From contig JARBJD010000445.1 in the NCBI GenBank assembly GCA_033064195.1, forward strand, positions 1 through 49,758: DNA of 49,758 bases, written 5' to 3'. Below the pieces are notes generated by a model, which was not told the origin of the DNA, did no database searches, and saw only the letters and a program-made list of their open reading frames with translations. This stretch comes from Blattamonas nauphoetae. Taxonomy: Eukaryota; Preaxostyla; Oxymonadida. Positions 21,135 through 30,655 of this stretch are shown here, piece by piece. The position numbers and the translations under genes were made by a program. The stretch's first letter is position 1. Each line of letters opens with the position of its first letter.

Positions 21135-21792
21135 TTAGAAGACGAGAACAAGAACGGCGAAAAGGGCAGCAGCAACAGAAGCGACGCTCTTGGCACCTTC
21201 GGCGTATTTGAAGGCTTGGTTCTCCCATTTCAGCTGATCGTTGATTTCGAGGGTGGCTGTGACGTCGGTGCCAGCTGGGATCTTGCAGGAGTTATAAACG
21301 TAGTTCACCTGAATCTCGCCTGCCTCGTGGAGCCACATGACCCCCTCGGCAGTGTGGTCAAGGACGTACTCTTTGTTCGATTCGGAGACCGTTCAGGATG
21401 GTGAGGGCGATCGTGTCCTTGGCACCATCGGGTTTGTCACCTTCGACATTGCGCTTGGAGGAAATAGTGAGCTTGTGGAGATCTTCGGGGGTGAATGTGG
21501 CTTTATTGCACGTGTATCCAGTGGATATGATGATGTATGCGGTTCCCTTGACAAGTCTGCCATCAGTGGCAGTATCAACGATTTCGATGACCTTGGTGGC
21601 TGAGGTGGCGGCAGCAGCGAAGTCGACGCTGACAGTTGACTTGACTGTCCCAGCGGTGAACACGACGGGGATGGTCTTTTCCGTTGGGGCTTCGGCGAGG
21701 CTGAAGGTGGCTGTGTATTGTGTCTTGCTGGTGACTTTGAAAGTGATTCGATTTTCTTCCGAGTGAAGAAGCTCACAACGAATATTAGCCAC
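21135..21792 (-). pseudogene. Beta-sandwich protein with GPI-like tail, one frameshift
   Basis: The minus-strand frame 21358-21792 gives Ig/cadherin-like strands (Y-T-A-T-F-S-L-A-E, T-V-K-S-T-V-S-V-D-F, A-Y-I-I-I-S-T-G-Y). After one +1 shift near 21383 it continues as S-E-S-N-K-E-Y-V-L-D-H-T-A-E-G-V-M-W to the frame ending at 21135. The extreme C-terminus is S-V-A-S-V-A-A-A-L-F-A-V-L-V-L-V-F-stop, a hydrophobic end with small residues before it, as in GPI-anchored proteins. No ATG is found; the 5' end may lie in an upstream exon. A one-base sequencing error or real decay could explain the shift. It lies 190 bp downstream of the legumain-type gene on the same strand. Confidence 0.5.
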
Positions 21793-21980
21793 TCACGTTT
21801 TGATCAACACCACAACATGGGGATTCACGAGACAAATGACTTCGTTTTGATACAAAAAATGTTGTTGGAATATAGTGGTCACTCGTGGAGAAACTGAACG
21901 AACAAAAAATAGATTGATTGGTCAGATTCAGATGAGACCGAATCTGGATGAACTGCACGAAAGGCGGGATGAAAAAAACT

Positions 21981-23068
21981 TTAGCAAATTCTTTTGAGGA
22001 GGGAGACGTACCGACGGCGAGATTTAGCATCGTTGAGTTTTCCGTCTTGGACCGCTTGAGCAAGGACGGCAGCGTTGTTCCAGAGGTTGAACTCATTCAG
22101 ACGACCACATTTCTCTTCGTAGGTTTCAAGAGTCCACTTGTACAAGTCAGAATCGTCTGGACTGATGGCGTTGCGTAGAGCATCCTTGACGGTCGTTTGG
22201 AAGAATGCAGCGAGGGAGTCGGAGCGGCGGGCTTCTTCAATCTTGAGTTGGTATTGTTCGTGATATTCTTTGGCGATGGGACCGAACGGATCGTTCTCGG
22301 CCATTGATTGGAGAGTGAAGATGTGAGCTTCAGTTTGTGGGACAGAAACACCCATATCCGGTGATTTCTTCATCATGTGAACGTAGTCCTGGAGATCGGG
22401 CGGGAGGAACGATTTCTCGTCGGTTCCTGCTTGGAATTCAGAAAGGGGAAGGGATTTCAAGCTGAGATCTCCATATTCCATCACATGGCTTCCCGTCGTC
22501 TTTGATCGCGCCGTTTCGAATTGCCGCTGAACGGAGTACGACTTCAGGTCCACAGCATCAGAAATTTCCATCCAGCGTTGGGAGAATTCATTGGACAAGC
22601 ATGCTCCTCTGTACTTAGAGATTCCACAGTATTCGGCATAGCTCGACTCCTGAGTGTTGGCGGCAGTAACAGCATAAATACCGGTGTTGTTCTTGAGGAT
22701 TTTGTCAAACATGGTGCCAGAGAAACATGCCTCCATGTAGAACAGGATGTGTTTGTATCTTTTGTGGGCTGTCATGTACGCGAGGGTTGCTTTGAGATCC
22801 TTCGCATAGCCATGTCCTCCAGTTGGGAAGAAGACGAAACCAGGGTTGCCATGGTCGTTGTAGTGGATGAAGATGTTATCGTTCTCCGTGGTTTCGAGTA
22901 CCTTGCCACCAGCCTTCGCACGATCTCCCTTGAGAACAGCAAAGAATTTCTCGGCGGTAACATCACGACCGGTGTAGTCAATGTTGTCTGTTCCGATGTA
23001 GACATTAGGACCATCTGGGTAGTTGAAGATTTGGCCAGGGAATTTGCCAGTTGCGGAAGCAGTCACTT
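21981..23068 (-). pseudogene. Legumain-type (C13) cysteine protease, main body
   Basis: Asparaginyl endopeptidase/legumain family (peptidase C13, caspase-like fold). It shows F-P-G-Q-I-F-N-Y-P-D-G-P-N-V-Y then I-D-Y-T-G-R-D-V-T. The catalytic His is in H-Y-N-D-H-G-N-P-G and the catalytic Cys in Y-M-E-A-C-F-S-G. A helical C-terminal region ends near K-S-R-R-R-Y-V-S-L-L-K-R-I-C. Legumains act in lysosome-like compartments and cut after Asn/Asp. The N-terminal beginning lies at 24023-24125, separated by a 954-bp inverted-repeat element. In legumains some 30-40 residues lie between R-H-Q-x-D and F-P-G-Q-I-F; they are missing and the frames do not join, so the gene appears dead, or the missing exon was lost. 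The retained catalytic dyad points to fairly recent loss. Confidence 0.75.
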
Positions 23069-24022
23069 GTGGGGGTTCGGTCCCAATGGGCATGACCTCT
23101 CAAAATCAAACATCACTTTAATTTGACATTCACTAAGATGGAACCTATGTCCGTTTTTGCATAAAATGAGTCTTCAATGTGACATGATTCAATTAAAAAC
23201 CTGGTTCATATGAGTCTGTGAGTGACTCATCCCCTTCACTCTCCACAGAATATGATTCAAATGATCTTTTCTCGTCATAATCGATCGATGAGTGACTCAG
23301 AGAATTCGCTAGTCAGTTGTGATTCCATGGACTCCTTTTATTTTTGGGCTAGATCAACAAGTTCTATTACGCTACAACAATACAGATTGTAAGTTTGCGT
23401 TTCTCGTGTTGTCACTCTTTTGTCAATCGAAATCTCCTCTTTTTCTCTTCATAGATGTCTCAAGCTGAATCTTGATGATCTGAAGTGCACTCGAGATCGC
23501 AAGACTATGAATCGCCTGTTTGCATGTCTCTTGTTTCCATTCTCTATATTTACATTGTTCTCATTGTTTCCAGATCATAGATCTCACGACAGCACTTCAC
23601 AGTCGATAATCACCATCAATCAGCACAAAACATCATTCTCAGGATTAACAAAGTGAATGTTCCTGAAAATCCTGGAAATGCCGTTTTTTACACGATCTCA
23701 ACATCCAACAAAAGTATGGACGATTCCACTTTTCATATTCCCCAGAATGATTGTTGGTCATTTGAACACGACCCAAGTATCAGATTGCCATGAAGATCAG
23801 ATTTCGGACTCATTCTGTGACTTCAGTGTTATTGTCTTCTCTCAAATCTCCCTGTTACATTTGTTTCCATGCCGAAGTGATCAAAACGATCGTTCTCCAG
23901 CATTTTTTTCACGCTATTCACGACATTTCACAATTTTTGGACGTTATATTGTGATGGAGTTATCTTTAATCTTGACGTTGATGAATACAAAAGGGATACT
24001 GCCCATTGGGACCGGACCCCCA
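23069..24022. mobile_element. 954-bp inverted-repeat element in the protease gene
   Basis: Ends are near-perfect inverted repeats of ~23 bp (TGGGGGTTCGGTCCCAATGG at the left, the complement with one mismatch at the right). The flanks are CACTT at 23064-23068 and 24023-24027, a candidate 5-bp TSD. It separates N-Y-R-H-Q-S from the rest of the protease. The interior has no recognisable protein, so it is a non-autonomous element; the family is unknown. Confidence 0.6.
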
Positions 24023-24125
24023 CACTTTGGTGACGGTAGTTTGTCCATCCATCTGAACCGGCAACCAAAACGGCCCAGTTCTCACATGATGAGAGAACGA
24101 ATAGTCCGAAAAGAACAATGTTCAT
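24023..24125 (-). pseudogene. Legumain-type protease, N-terminal exon
   Basis: ATG at 24125 gives a signal peptide (M-N-I-V-L-F-G-L-F-V-L-S-S-C), then the family start E-N-W-A-V-L-V-A-G-S-D-G-W and T-N-Y-R-H-Q-S. W-A-V-L-V-A-G-S and N-Y-R-H-Q are the standard opening of secreted legumains and differ from GPI8 transamidase. It belongs with 21981-23068. Confidence 0.75.
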
Positions 24126-24642
24126 ATCTAGTGGATGTTAAGAATGATAATCAAGTGAGATGCAACATACGATAGTCAAAGGATCAAAAAATACTCCTCT
24201 GCCCAACGAGGTCTGAATTGTGGGGAGCATATCAGTCAATGAAGTGATTGATATCAACAAGTCGGGATGGATCACACCGTTCCATGAATCAGCTGAACAA
24301 CTAGGCATGGCTGACCGGCCAAAAGTGCCGGTCAGTGTCACCCTAGAATAATTAAAAGTGTCGGATCTCACCAAATAAGAAAATACCTAAATATTCATCA
24401 GAATCAAGCAAGATTCCAGATATTAATGTCATCATCTGCGTATTGAAGTCGTGTGATTGTCTCTGTTCACTTATCTAGACGATACATCTCTCTCTCTTCA
24501 TCATGGTGCTGGCAGAGATCATCCTCTGGTCATTTTGTTTTTCTCTGCGTTCCGAACGTGTGTGGTATAGGCATGGGCAGTGGTCGGTCTGAAAAGGGCG
24601 AGTCCAGTCCCTAAAAATAAAAGAGTCGGCGACTTTTTTGAA
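24126..24642. other. Upstream region of the protease gene
   Basis: No gene supported on either strand; AT-rich with scattered short frames. The promoter of the protease gene would lie here, but I see no distinctive site. Confidence 0.4.
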
Positions 24643-24714
24643 GTGCCTTTTAGTACAGCAGTAGCACGGAAGCTTTTTGCTCTCCGGACCCAGGATCGAA
24701 TCCCGCCTGGGACA
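24643..24714 (+). other. tRNA-like sequence (SINE head or tRNA relic)
   Basis: An A-box-like TAGTACAGCAG (24651-24661) and a B-box-like GGATCGAATCC (24693-24703) are spaced 42 nt apart, as in a tRNA gene. Folding as a cloverleaf gives 3 of 4 pairs in the D stem, about 3 of 5 in the anticodon and T stems and 4 of 7 in the acceptor; position 34-36 would be TTT (Lys). The stems are too poor for a working tRNA. A tRNA-derived SINE or a decayed tRNA is more likely. Confidence 0.4.
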
Positions 24715-25125
24715 CTTTATTGTAGACTTTTTCTCATTTTTGATTCACAACATCTCAATAATTCGTTCATCTCATTTTTCACAAAAATAAAGTGGATCAG
24801 GTCGTGGTTCAAGAGTCCCTGAGTCGGTCTGTCCTTCCCCAACATTGGACTAAAAGTTGGCCTGTCCGACCGACTCCGACTACTTCTTTTTACTCGAACA
24901 CCATTTCCATGGATTTAGATAATTGTAAAATGGTATTTTAATACATCTCAATCTGTAACTGTCAATTTCATTCAGGATCTCACTCTAAATGACTCCATGT
25001 CCCACAGCCGACTCCGAACGAGCTATGATCCTCAACCTTATCGTCAAACCCTCGTTTGTCTTCTTCGATTTGTCTTTTCTTCACATTTTCAAGATTTCTT
25101 CTCTCGTCAGGATTCTTGAACCACA
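24715..25125. other. Spacer with a GTCGGTC/GACCGAC inverted pair
   Basis: No gene seen. An inverted pair GTCGGTC...GACCGAC with additional GTCC/GGAC matches lies at about 24823-24878. It may be an end of the element whose other part is the tRNA-like segment. Confidence 0.3.
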
Positions 25126-25720
25126 CTACCACTGTTGAACACAACTATCATCTCCATCGACTATTCGAACACCTGATTTGCCTCTCACCTTGAGTCTGTT
25201 CTCAGCATCATTTGTTCTCTGTCTTTTCATGTCTTCGAAGAGATATAGGGTGGTGGTTGAGTAGTTGATAAGAATAAGTGTAGGGAAATAGGTGGCATGG
25301 GCAAGGGTGATTAGGCATAGGTGAAAAGATAGTTGTGGGAAAATAGGTGGAAAGATAAGGGTGATTAGGCATGATGTAGAGATTGAGAGGGGTGAAGGAG
25401 GCATTGATGAGGGGCATTGATGAGTGGTATTGATGAGTGGGGCATGTGTGTTGAGATACGTGTCATGAGTGTATGTGTAGGTTGGTGAAGAGACATATGT
25501 GAGGAGACATATGTGAGGAGACATATGTGAGGAGACATTGTTGAGGTGGCATTGTTGAGGTGGCATTATTGTGAGGGCATTGATGTTGAGATACGTGAAA
25601 TATGCGTGTATGAGTCGGTGAAGGATATTATTGTGTGGGCACTGATTTGTTGGCATTGATTTTGGGGCATTGATGGGAGATGCATTGGTGTTTGGAATTG
25701 ATGGATGAACATTAGTGGAA
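25126..25720. repeat. GT-rich simple and short tandem repeats
   Basis: The minus strand has a 176-codon frame made of His/Pro/Thr/Ile/Leu low-complexity sequence. At DNA level the stretch consists of degenerate GGTGATTAGGCAT-like and GGCATTGATG-like repeats and a 15-bp tandem GACATATGTGAGGAG (about 25489-25540). I do not call a protein here. Confidence 0.6.
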
Positions 25721-25724
25721 TGAG

Positions 25725-26230
25725 GTGCCCCAGGTGCCCCAGGTGGATCGGGTTTTTAAATTGGTTTTTATTTTGGCAGGTCCACGGTCCACAAGTCCAC
25801 ATGGCCACGAGAGCAGAGGAATGCGTAGAATGAATAAAAATGATAGGGACATTGCCGATGGTGGATTCTGTGGATTTTTCATTGGTGTTGGATTTCATGA
25901 GTGTTTTCCTAAGACGATTGAAAGTCCAAAAGTGCCCCAGGTGCCCCAGGTGGATCGGGTTTTTAAATTGGTTTTTATTTTGGCAGGTCCACGGTCCACA
26001 AGTCCACATGGCCACTGGTGCAGAGGCATGCGTAGAACGCATAAGAATGATATGGACATTGCCGATGGTGGATTCTGTGGATTTTTCATTGGTGTTGTAT
26101 TTCATGGTCGTTTTCCTAAGACGATTGAAAGTCCAAAAGTGCCCCAGGTGCCCCAGGTGGATCGGGTTTTTAAATTGGTTTTTATTTTGGCAGGTCCACA
26201 GGTCCACAAGTCCACATGTCCACAATCTAG
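25725..26230 (+). repeat. 207-bp tandem repeat, about 2.4 copies
   Basis: Units begin at about 25725, 25932 and 26139. Each starts GTGCCCCAG twice, then GGTGGATCGGGTTTTTAAAT, a GGCAGGTCCAC motif and TCCACAAG repeats. A spacer of about 100 bp (TGCCGATGGTGGATTCTGTG) follows. Copies are over 90% identical. The same unit occurs inverted at 26569-26876. Confidence 0.9.
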
Positions 26231-26274
26231 TTAGAAACACTAATATAATGTCATTTATGGGTTTTCGTATCTTT

Positions 26275-26520
26275 TTGCTCATTGCCGTTATATTACATTA
26301 CTTATATGTTTTGTGGACTTTTATATTTTCATGCTACAATTTTCTTCATTTGACTCAGGTCAGTATATAAAAGAGAAGAGCAACATGGAAAATATCATCT
26401 GTGGTTTGTTCTTTGCTCATTGCTCATTGCTGTCATACTACATCAATCATATAATGTGGACTTTTATATTTTGATGCAACAATTATCTCAATATGACTCA
26501 GGTCAGTATAGAAAAGAAAA
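26275..26520 (+). repeat. Direct repeat of ~110 bp, period about 137 bp
   Basis: 26275-26380 and 26412-26520 are alike (both with GTGGACTTTTATATTTT and TGACTCAGGTCAGTATA). They form the spacer between the oppositely oriented 207-bp arrays. Confidence 0.75.
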
Positions 26521-26568
26521 GATAAAGACTGTATATAGCCATCAGTATAAGACCATTTCTGAGCTTCT

Positions 26569-26876
26569 GTGGACTTGTGGACTTGTGGACTTGTGGACCT
26601 GCCAAAATAAAAACCAATTTAAAAACCCGATCCACCTGGGGCACCTGGGGCACTTTTGGACTTTCAATCGTCTTAGGAAAACACTCATTAAACCCAACAC
26701 CAATGAAAAATCCACAGAATCCACCATCGGCAATGTCCATATCATTCTTATGCGTTCTACGCATGCCTCTGCACCAGTGGCCATGTGGACTTGTGGACCG
26801 TGGACCTGCCAAAATAAAAACCAATTTAAAAACCCGATCCACCTGGGGCACCTGGGGCACTTTTGGACTTTCAATA
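26569..26876 (-). repeat. Inverted copies of the 207-bp repeat
   Basis: About 1.5 units in reverse orientation to 25725-26230. It begins with a 9-bp microsatellite (TGTGGACTT repeated about three times) and ends 31 bp before the SF3-helicase frame. Together the arrays make an ~1.15-kb inverted structure with a ~340-bp centre. Confidence 0.9.
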
Positions 26877-26907
26877 GTTCTTCAAAAATATATCTACATT
26901 GTTGTGC

Positions 26908-28650
26908 TTATTCTAGATTGTCTTCTTCATCGATTTCTGATTCAAGAGCAGACCTTCTGAGCAGTTCTGCATACTTTGGATCGATCACGTAGCACCATAC
27001 CCTTGCTTTATTGACTGTGACTTTCTTTCTGGTGCAATGCTCATTTAAATCCATCTGGAACGTCTTGAGTTTTTTGTAATATTCAGGCATGAGTTCAGCT
27101 GCATATGAGCATGGCATTCCTTTCTCCAATTCGTCTATGTGTTCCAGACAAAAGTCTCCTATTGTTGATCTAGATACTTCTTGGAGTAGACATCTTGCAT
27201 CAGTGTTTGGCAATTGTCTTGGATTGAATTTATAAATGTCCCTTTGTCTGAAGTAGGTCAACAAATGTGAGTAGAATTCAGGAGAGAATGAGCGAATGAG
27301 GTTTAGGAAATAGTTGGCATCATCCTTACGTTTATTGGACACCTTGCACACGCAGTAACGTCTATCGTCGACTTCAATCTTTACTGGATATGCGTTGTTT
27401 GTACAGAAGATTAGATTGGCTACATTCTCGGCATCACGTCTGGCGATTCCTTTCTCGTTTGCTCTAAAACATGTATCTGATATTATGGATTTGAGAGCTT
27501 CAAAATTGGACATTCTTTCTTCACCAGCATTCTTTAGTTCATTGCAGACAATCAGCATCTTTCCTTCAATCACAGTATTGAATGAACCACATAATTCCTG
27601 AATATCTGTGACGTTTGGAGCAGAGTATCCACGCATTAGTTCACAGAGCACATTGGTCCACACATTCTTGCCAATTCCTTGCATTCCCTTCAAGATTATG
27701 ACAGATGCTGTCTTCTGACCTGGATTCTGAATGACAGAAGAAATCCAATTCAAAATGAAGTTGTACAATTCGTCACTGTTGTCGACAATGATCTCTTTGG
27801 TGAAATCTAAGAATGGTTGAACAAGTTCACTGTTTACTTCATCAACGAATGGGTATTTGTATCCTTGAAATAGTGAGAACATTTCTGGATTGTCACTGAT
27901 GAATCGAATGCCATTGACCATGAAACGATTGCGATTGTCCTCGAATAGGCTTTGGCAATTGAATACTTTCACTTTCTTTGGATCCTCGTTTGGTATGGTC
28001 ACTTTGATTGATTTCAAGAATCTTAGGACATTGCTTTCTTTCTGAACATTGACGCAGTAGCAGAGATCAAGCGAACTGTATTCTTTCACAATGCAGAGCA
28101 ACGATACTTCAATACAGCGAAGAACTTTCAGTAGATCTCTCAGAACTTCCTTTTCTGATTTATATTCTTTATTTGTGGCCTTTTTTCTGATCGTAGAGAA
28201 GTAAAATGGAGACAGAAGATCAATTTTGTTTTTGTATGGCTCATCATTGCTTTGTTCAAGGCATTGGTCCTCCTCGGATTCATCGATGCTGTCAAATACA
28301 TCTGAGACATCGTAGTCAGTGAGAGGAATAACGAGTTCATCATTGTAGTATTTCTCATTGTGGATTCGAATGATTTTGACGGGTACTCCTGGATACGAAA
28401 TATTCGATGCGTATCTGATTCTTTGAGCATCCCAATTCATTTTTGTATTCTCTGTTAATGTATTGTGAGCATAGACGTCTTGGTACGTTTGGTCCAGCAT
28501 CTCGTCAGTGAATCCATCAATTTGTCGCAATGAATTCAATCCAGCAAACAATGGCAACAGGGAAACTTCATCCTCGAGTGAACGAGAGCCAGAATCATTG
28601 TGGATTGTCAGTCCAGTCAATCCTTTTCTGATTACCTCTGCTTGCTTCAA
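26908..28650 (-). CDS. SF3 / D5-like helicase, virus-like origin
   Basis: A 580-residue open frame with the motifs of superfamily 3 helicases of the primase-helicase (DUF5906/D5-like) type. These are Walker A G-M-Q-G-I-G-K-N (~322-329), Walker B M-L-I-V-C-N-E-L (~365-372), motif C/sensor L-I-F-C-T-N-N (~417) and the D-D-R-R-Y-C-V signature (~430). Such proteins unwind DNA during replication of large DNA viruses, virus-like elements and some plasmids; ordinary nuclear genes rarely carry them. I treat it as a fossil of a virus-like element. The start is not resolved and no partner genes (capsid, integrase, polymerase B) are recognisable beside it. The local sequence is more AT-rich than the flanking genes. 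An inverted 207-bp array lies immediately downstream. Confidence 0.7.
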   Translation of the reverse strand: MKQAEVIRKGLTGLTIHNDSGSRSLEDEVSLLPLFAGLNSLRQIDGFTDEMLDQTYQDVYAHNTLTENTKMNWDAQRIRYASNISYPGVPVKIIRIHNEKYYNDELVIPLTDYDVSDVFDSIDESEEDQCLEQSNDEPYKNKIDLLSPFYFSTIRKKATNKEYKSEKEVLRDLLKVLRCIEVSLLCIVKEYSSLDLCYCVNVQKESNVLRFLKSIKVTIPNEDPKKVKVFNCQSLFEDNRNRFMVNGIRFISDNPEMFSLFQGYKYPFVDEVNSELVQPFLDFTKEIIVDNSDELYNFILNWISSVIQNPGQKTASVIILKGMQGIGKNVWTNVLCELMRGYSAPNVTDIQELCGSFNTVIEGKMLIVCNELKNAGEERMSNFEALKSIISDTCFRANEKGIARRDAENVANLIFCTNNAYPVKIEVDDRRYCVCKVSNKRKDDANYFLNLIRSFSPEFYSHLLTYFRQRDIYKFNPRQLPNTDARCLLQEVSRSTIGDFCLEHIDELEKGMPCSYAAELMPEYYKKLKTFQMDLNEHCTRKKVTVNKARVWCYVIDPKYAELLRRSALESEIDEEDNLE

Positions 28651-28789
28651 GGAATACTGTTGAATAGAATCACTGTCGAATACAGGAGCTTTTGGACTCT
28701 CTGTCTTTGGAGGCTTGACTGATGGCTTCTTCTCGGATGAATTTGGCTTTCCCGGAAGTATAGTTAAATAAGATCGATTTTACATGTGT

Positions 28790-29128
28790 TGAATTGTTTT
28801 CTTCAAGATCAAAAGAGAGAGCAGACTTTAAAGCTTAGTTTTGTTCATTTGTGTGATTTAGATTGATCTGCCCATAACTGAATTACATTCGTTCTCTCTG
28901 AAATATCTGAAGCCTTATTTTGAATTCTGAATCGGTGAAATGCATTCTCAGACTAAAAATCAGGACATGTTTGAAAATTGTTTTCTATTCCTCATCCATT
29001 CGATGTCTTTTCATCTTTCAAAATTTTGCTGCATAGGAAGAAAGCGTTCCAGACAATGCGTATGTTGCTTTGTTCATCGCTTATTTCTTCGATTGTATCC
29101 ATCCATTTTTAAATTTGGTCATCAATAG
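28790..29128. other. Spacer between helicase and plus-strand gene
   Basis: AT-rich; no supported gene. A 62-codon plus-strand frame (28940-29128) has no recognisable content. A possible splice acceptor (ATCAATAG) ends at 29128. Confidence 0.35.
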
Positions 29129-29130
29129 TT

Positions 29131-30036
29131 GTTGCTCGTCGTAAACTAGAACAAGAAGAAAAAGACAATCAGACAAACGATCCGCCGTTATCACCGAAAA
29201 CGCCATCCCGACAACAATCCTTGCCCCTTCACGCACTTTCAACTCCAACTCGCGCAACGCCAAAAAGATCAAAAGCTGCTGAATTAACAGAGAAAAAACT
29301 GCGCAAACAGATGAGTGGGGCACTTGATCCTGGGATCATCACATACTCAATCGATGAGCCTTCAGAAACAAGTCCGGATCAAACGCAGCCTCCGTCACTA
29401 CTGAACTCTTCTGTCACTTCATCACCTTTCATCTGTGCCCTTGTGAAGATCGAAAGGTGGAGAGCTGGCCTTTCCGTCACCTTCAGTGAGGATGAAATAG
29501 CCAGATTTCATGCTTTTGTGGATGCTGTTCCTGAAAGGATGAACAAGAAAAGAACACACTCAACGACAAAGAAACGAGACGACAACGTTGAAGAGACGAC
29601 GAAGAAGCCGACGAAGAAGAGGACCAAGAGACGACGAGAGACAACAATCGATTCCACAGACTCAGAATCCTTCATCGACTGCGAACTCATCCAAAAAGTG
29701 AAAAGGCAGCACTCACATCACAGTTCGGACGACGAAGACTCGAGCTGGTGGGAGCCCGAGAGTCCACAGAGGCAGAAACAGAGGAAGAAGACGAAAAAAG
29801 AGATTCAACCAGCTGCTGTGGAGCGAGATGCACTTGCTGATGATAGTGAAGAAAAAGCAGAGGATACCTCGCTTGAACAGATGCTCATTTCTGAATGGAA
29901 GCAACTACCATCTGTAAACGACGCTCAAGGGCAAGTACTAGACCGCGGAGCTGAATGGAAGAAAATATACAATATTCACACACGAATTCAGGCGATTAGG
30001 GGTTTAACGGCGGATGCTGAAGTGCTGAATCAGTAA
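29131..30036 (+). CDS. Basic/acidic, nuclear-type protein (last exon)
   Basis: A ~300-codon open frame without an early ATG, probably the last exon, entered at an acceptor-like AG (29127-29128). It is disordered and highly charged, with Lys/Arg clusters resembling nuclear localisation signals (T-K-K-P-T-K-K-R-T-K-R-R-R, then K-Q-R-K-K-T-K-K-E) alternating with Ser/Asp/Glu tracts (S-S-D-D-E-D-S-S-W-W-E). No enzyme domain is seen. The last 13 or so residues (from about 29995, R-G-L-T-A-D-A-E-V-L-N-Q) come from sequence that recurs downstream as the 3' end of the LINE, so the native C-terminus has probably been replaced. Function unknown; chromatin-associated is a guess from composition. Confidence 0.5.
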   Translation, partial: VARRKLEQEEKDNQTNDPPLSPKTPSRQQSLPLHALSTPTRATPKRSKAAELTEKKLRKQMSGALDPGIITYSIDEPSETSPDQTQPPSLLNSSVTSSPFICALVKIERWRAGLSVTFSEDEIARFHAFVDAVPERMNKKRTHSTTKKRDDNVEETTKKPTKKRTKRRRETTIDSTDSESFIDCELIQKVKRQHSHHSSDDEDSSWWEPESPQRQKQRKKTKKEIQPAAVERDALADDSEEKAEDTSLEQMLISEWKQLPSVNDAQGQVLDRGAEWKKIYNIHTRIQAIRGLTADAEVLNQ

Positions 30037-30582
30037 CGAAAAGCGAAATAAAAGAATAATAAAAGTTACTCGCCCTTGGAGGGGCCGTTGAGTCCACCCG
30101 CACCAGTTTCTCTTACCACTGGTCGGGACCCATCTGGGGGCTGCCGCTTCCTTGCACCAGCTTTGGGCTGAGTCTTCGGTCGTCCACGGCACTTAGGTGG
30201 GGGGTCCGTTCGGGGGCTGTCGGGAGCCCATGTGGGGTCATCTTCCTGGGAGAGAGAGTCGTCACAAGAAGATGAGAAAGAAGAAGAGGGAGTCGATTTC
30301 TTCCTTCGTCCTGTTCGCGGGACTTGCCTCTTGAGTCTTGTCCACTTTGGTCTGGCAAAGTTCGGAGCCAATGACCCATCATCTTGTTTCGGGTTGGGTA
30401 CCTTGCGTTTTGGTCTGAGAGTCCTTGGGGGGAAGTTGCCCTTGGAGGGGCACTTGTGTGAAGTGACTTCCTCATCAATCGTCAAGTCAACGAAAGGTTT
30501 CCTTTTTGAGCCATTTTGGGGCTGGCCCGAGTCGTTGTGGTCGTCGTCGGAATCCAACTCAATCAGAACAGCCGAGGGCGGT
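29995..30582 (-). mobile_element. 5'-truncated LINE copy (relic a)
   Basis: Carries the last ~165 codons of the LINE ORF2 (30066-30557, ending S-K-G-E, TAA) and a ~70-bp 3' UTR (29995-30065). Its 3' terminus reads CCGTTAAACCCCTAAT on the minus strand. It keeps the uninterrupted stop codon, that is, the empty site where pogo-like elements sit in the other two copies. It is truncated at the 5' side exactly where the next copy's 3' end begins (30582/30583). Confidence 0.8.
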
Positions 30583-30655
30583 ATTAGGGTTTAACGGCGG
30601 ATGCTGAAGTGCTGAATCAGGAACGAAAAGCGAAAGAACAAAATAATAAAAGTTA

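Noticed and set aside
24643-24714. Functional tRNA-Lys(TTT)
   Set aside because: Acceptor, anticodon and T stems each have mismatches; only the promoter boxes fit.
25126-25656. 176-codon minus-strand protein
   Set aside because: His/Pro/Thr/Ile low complexity produced by GT-rich short repeats.
25725-26876. 207-bp repeats as a CRISPR array
   Set aside because: Units are too long, occur in both orientations and have no unique spacers; the genome is eukaryotic.
29995-30653. 70-bp segment on both sides of the LINE tail as a long target-site duplication
   Set aside because: It recurs at the 3' side of every LINE copy and follows the ORF2 stop codon, so a 3' UTR is simpler.
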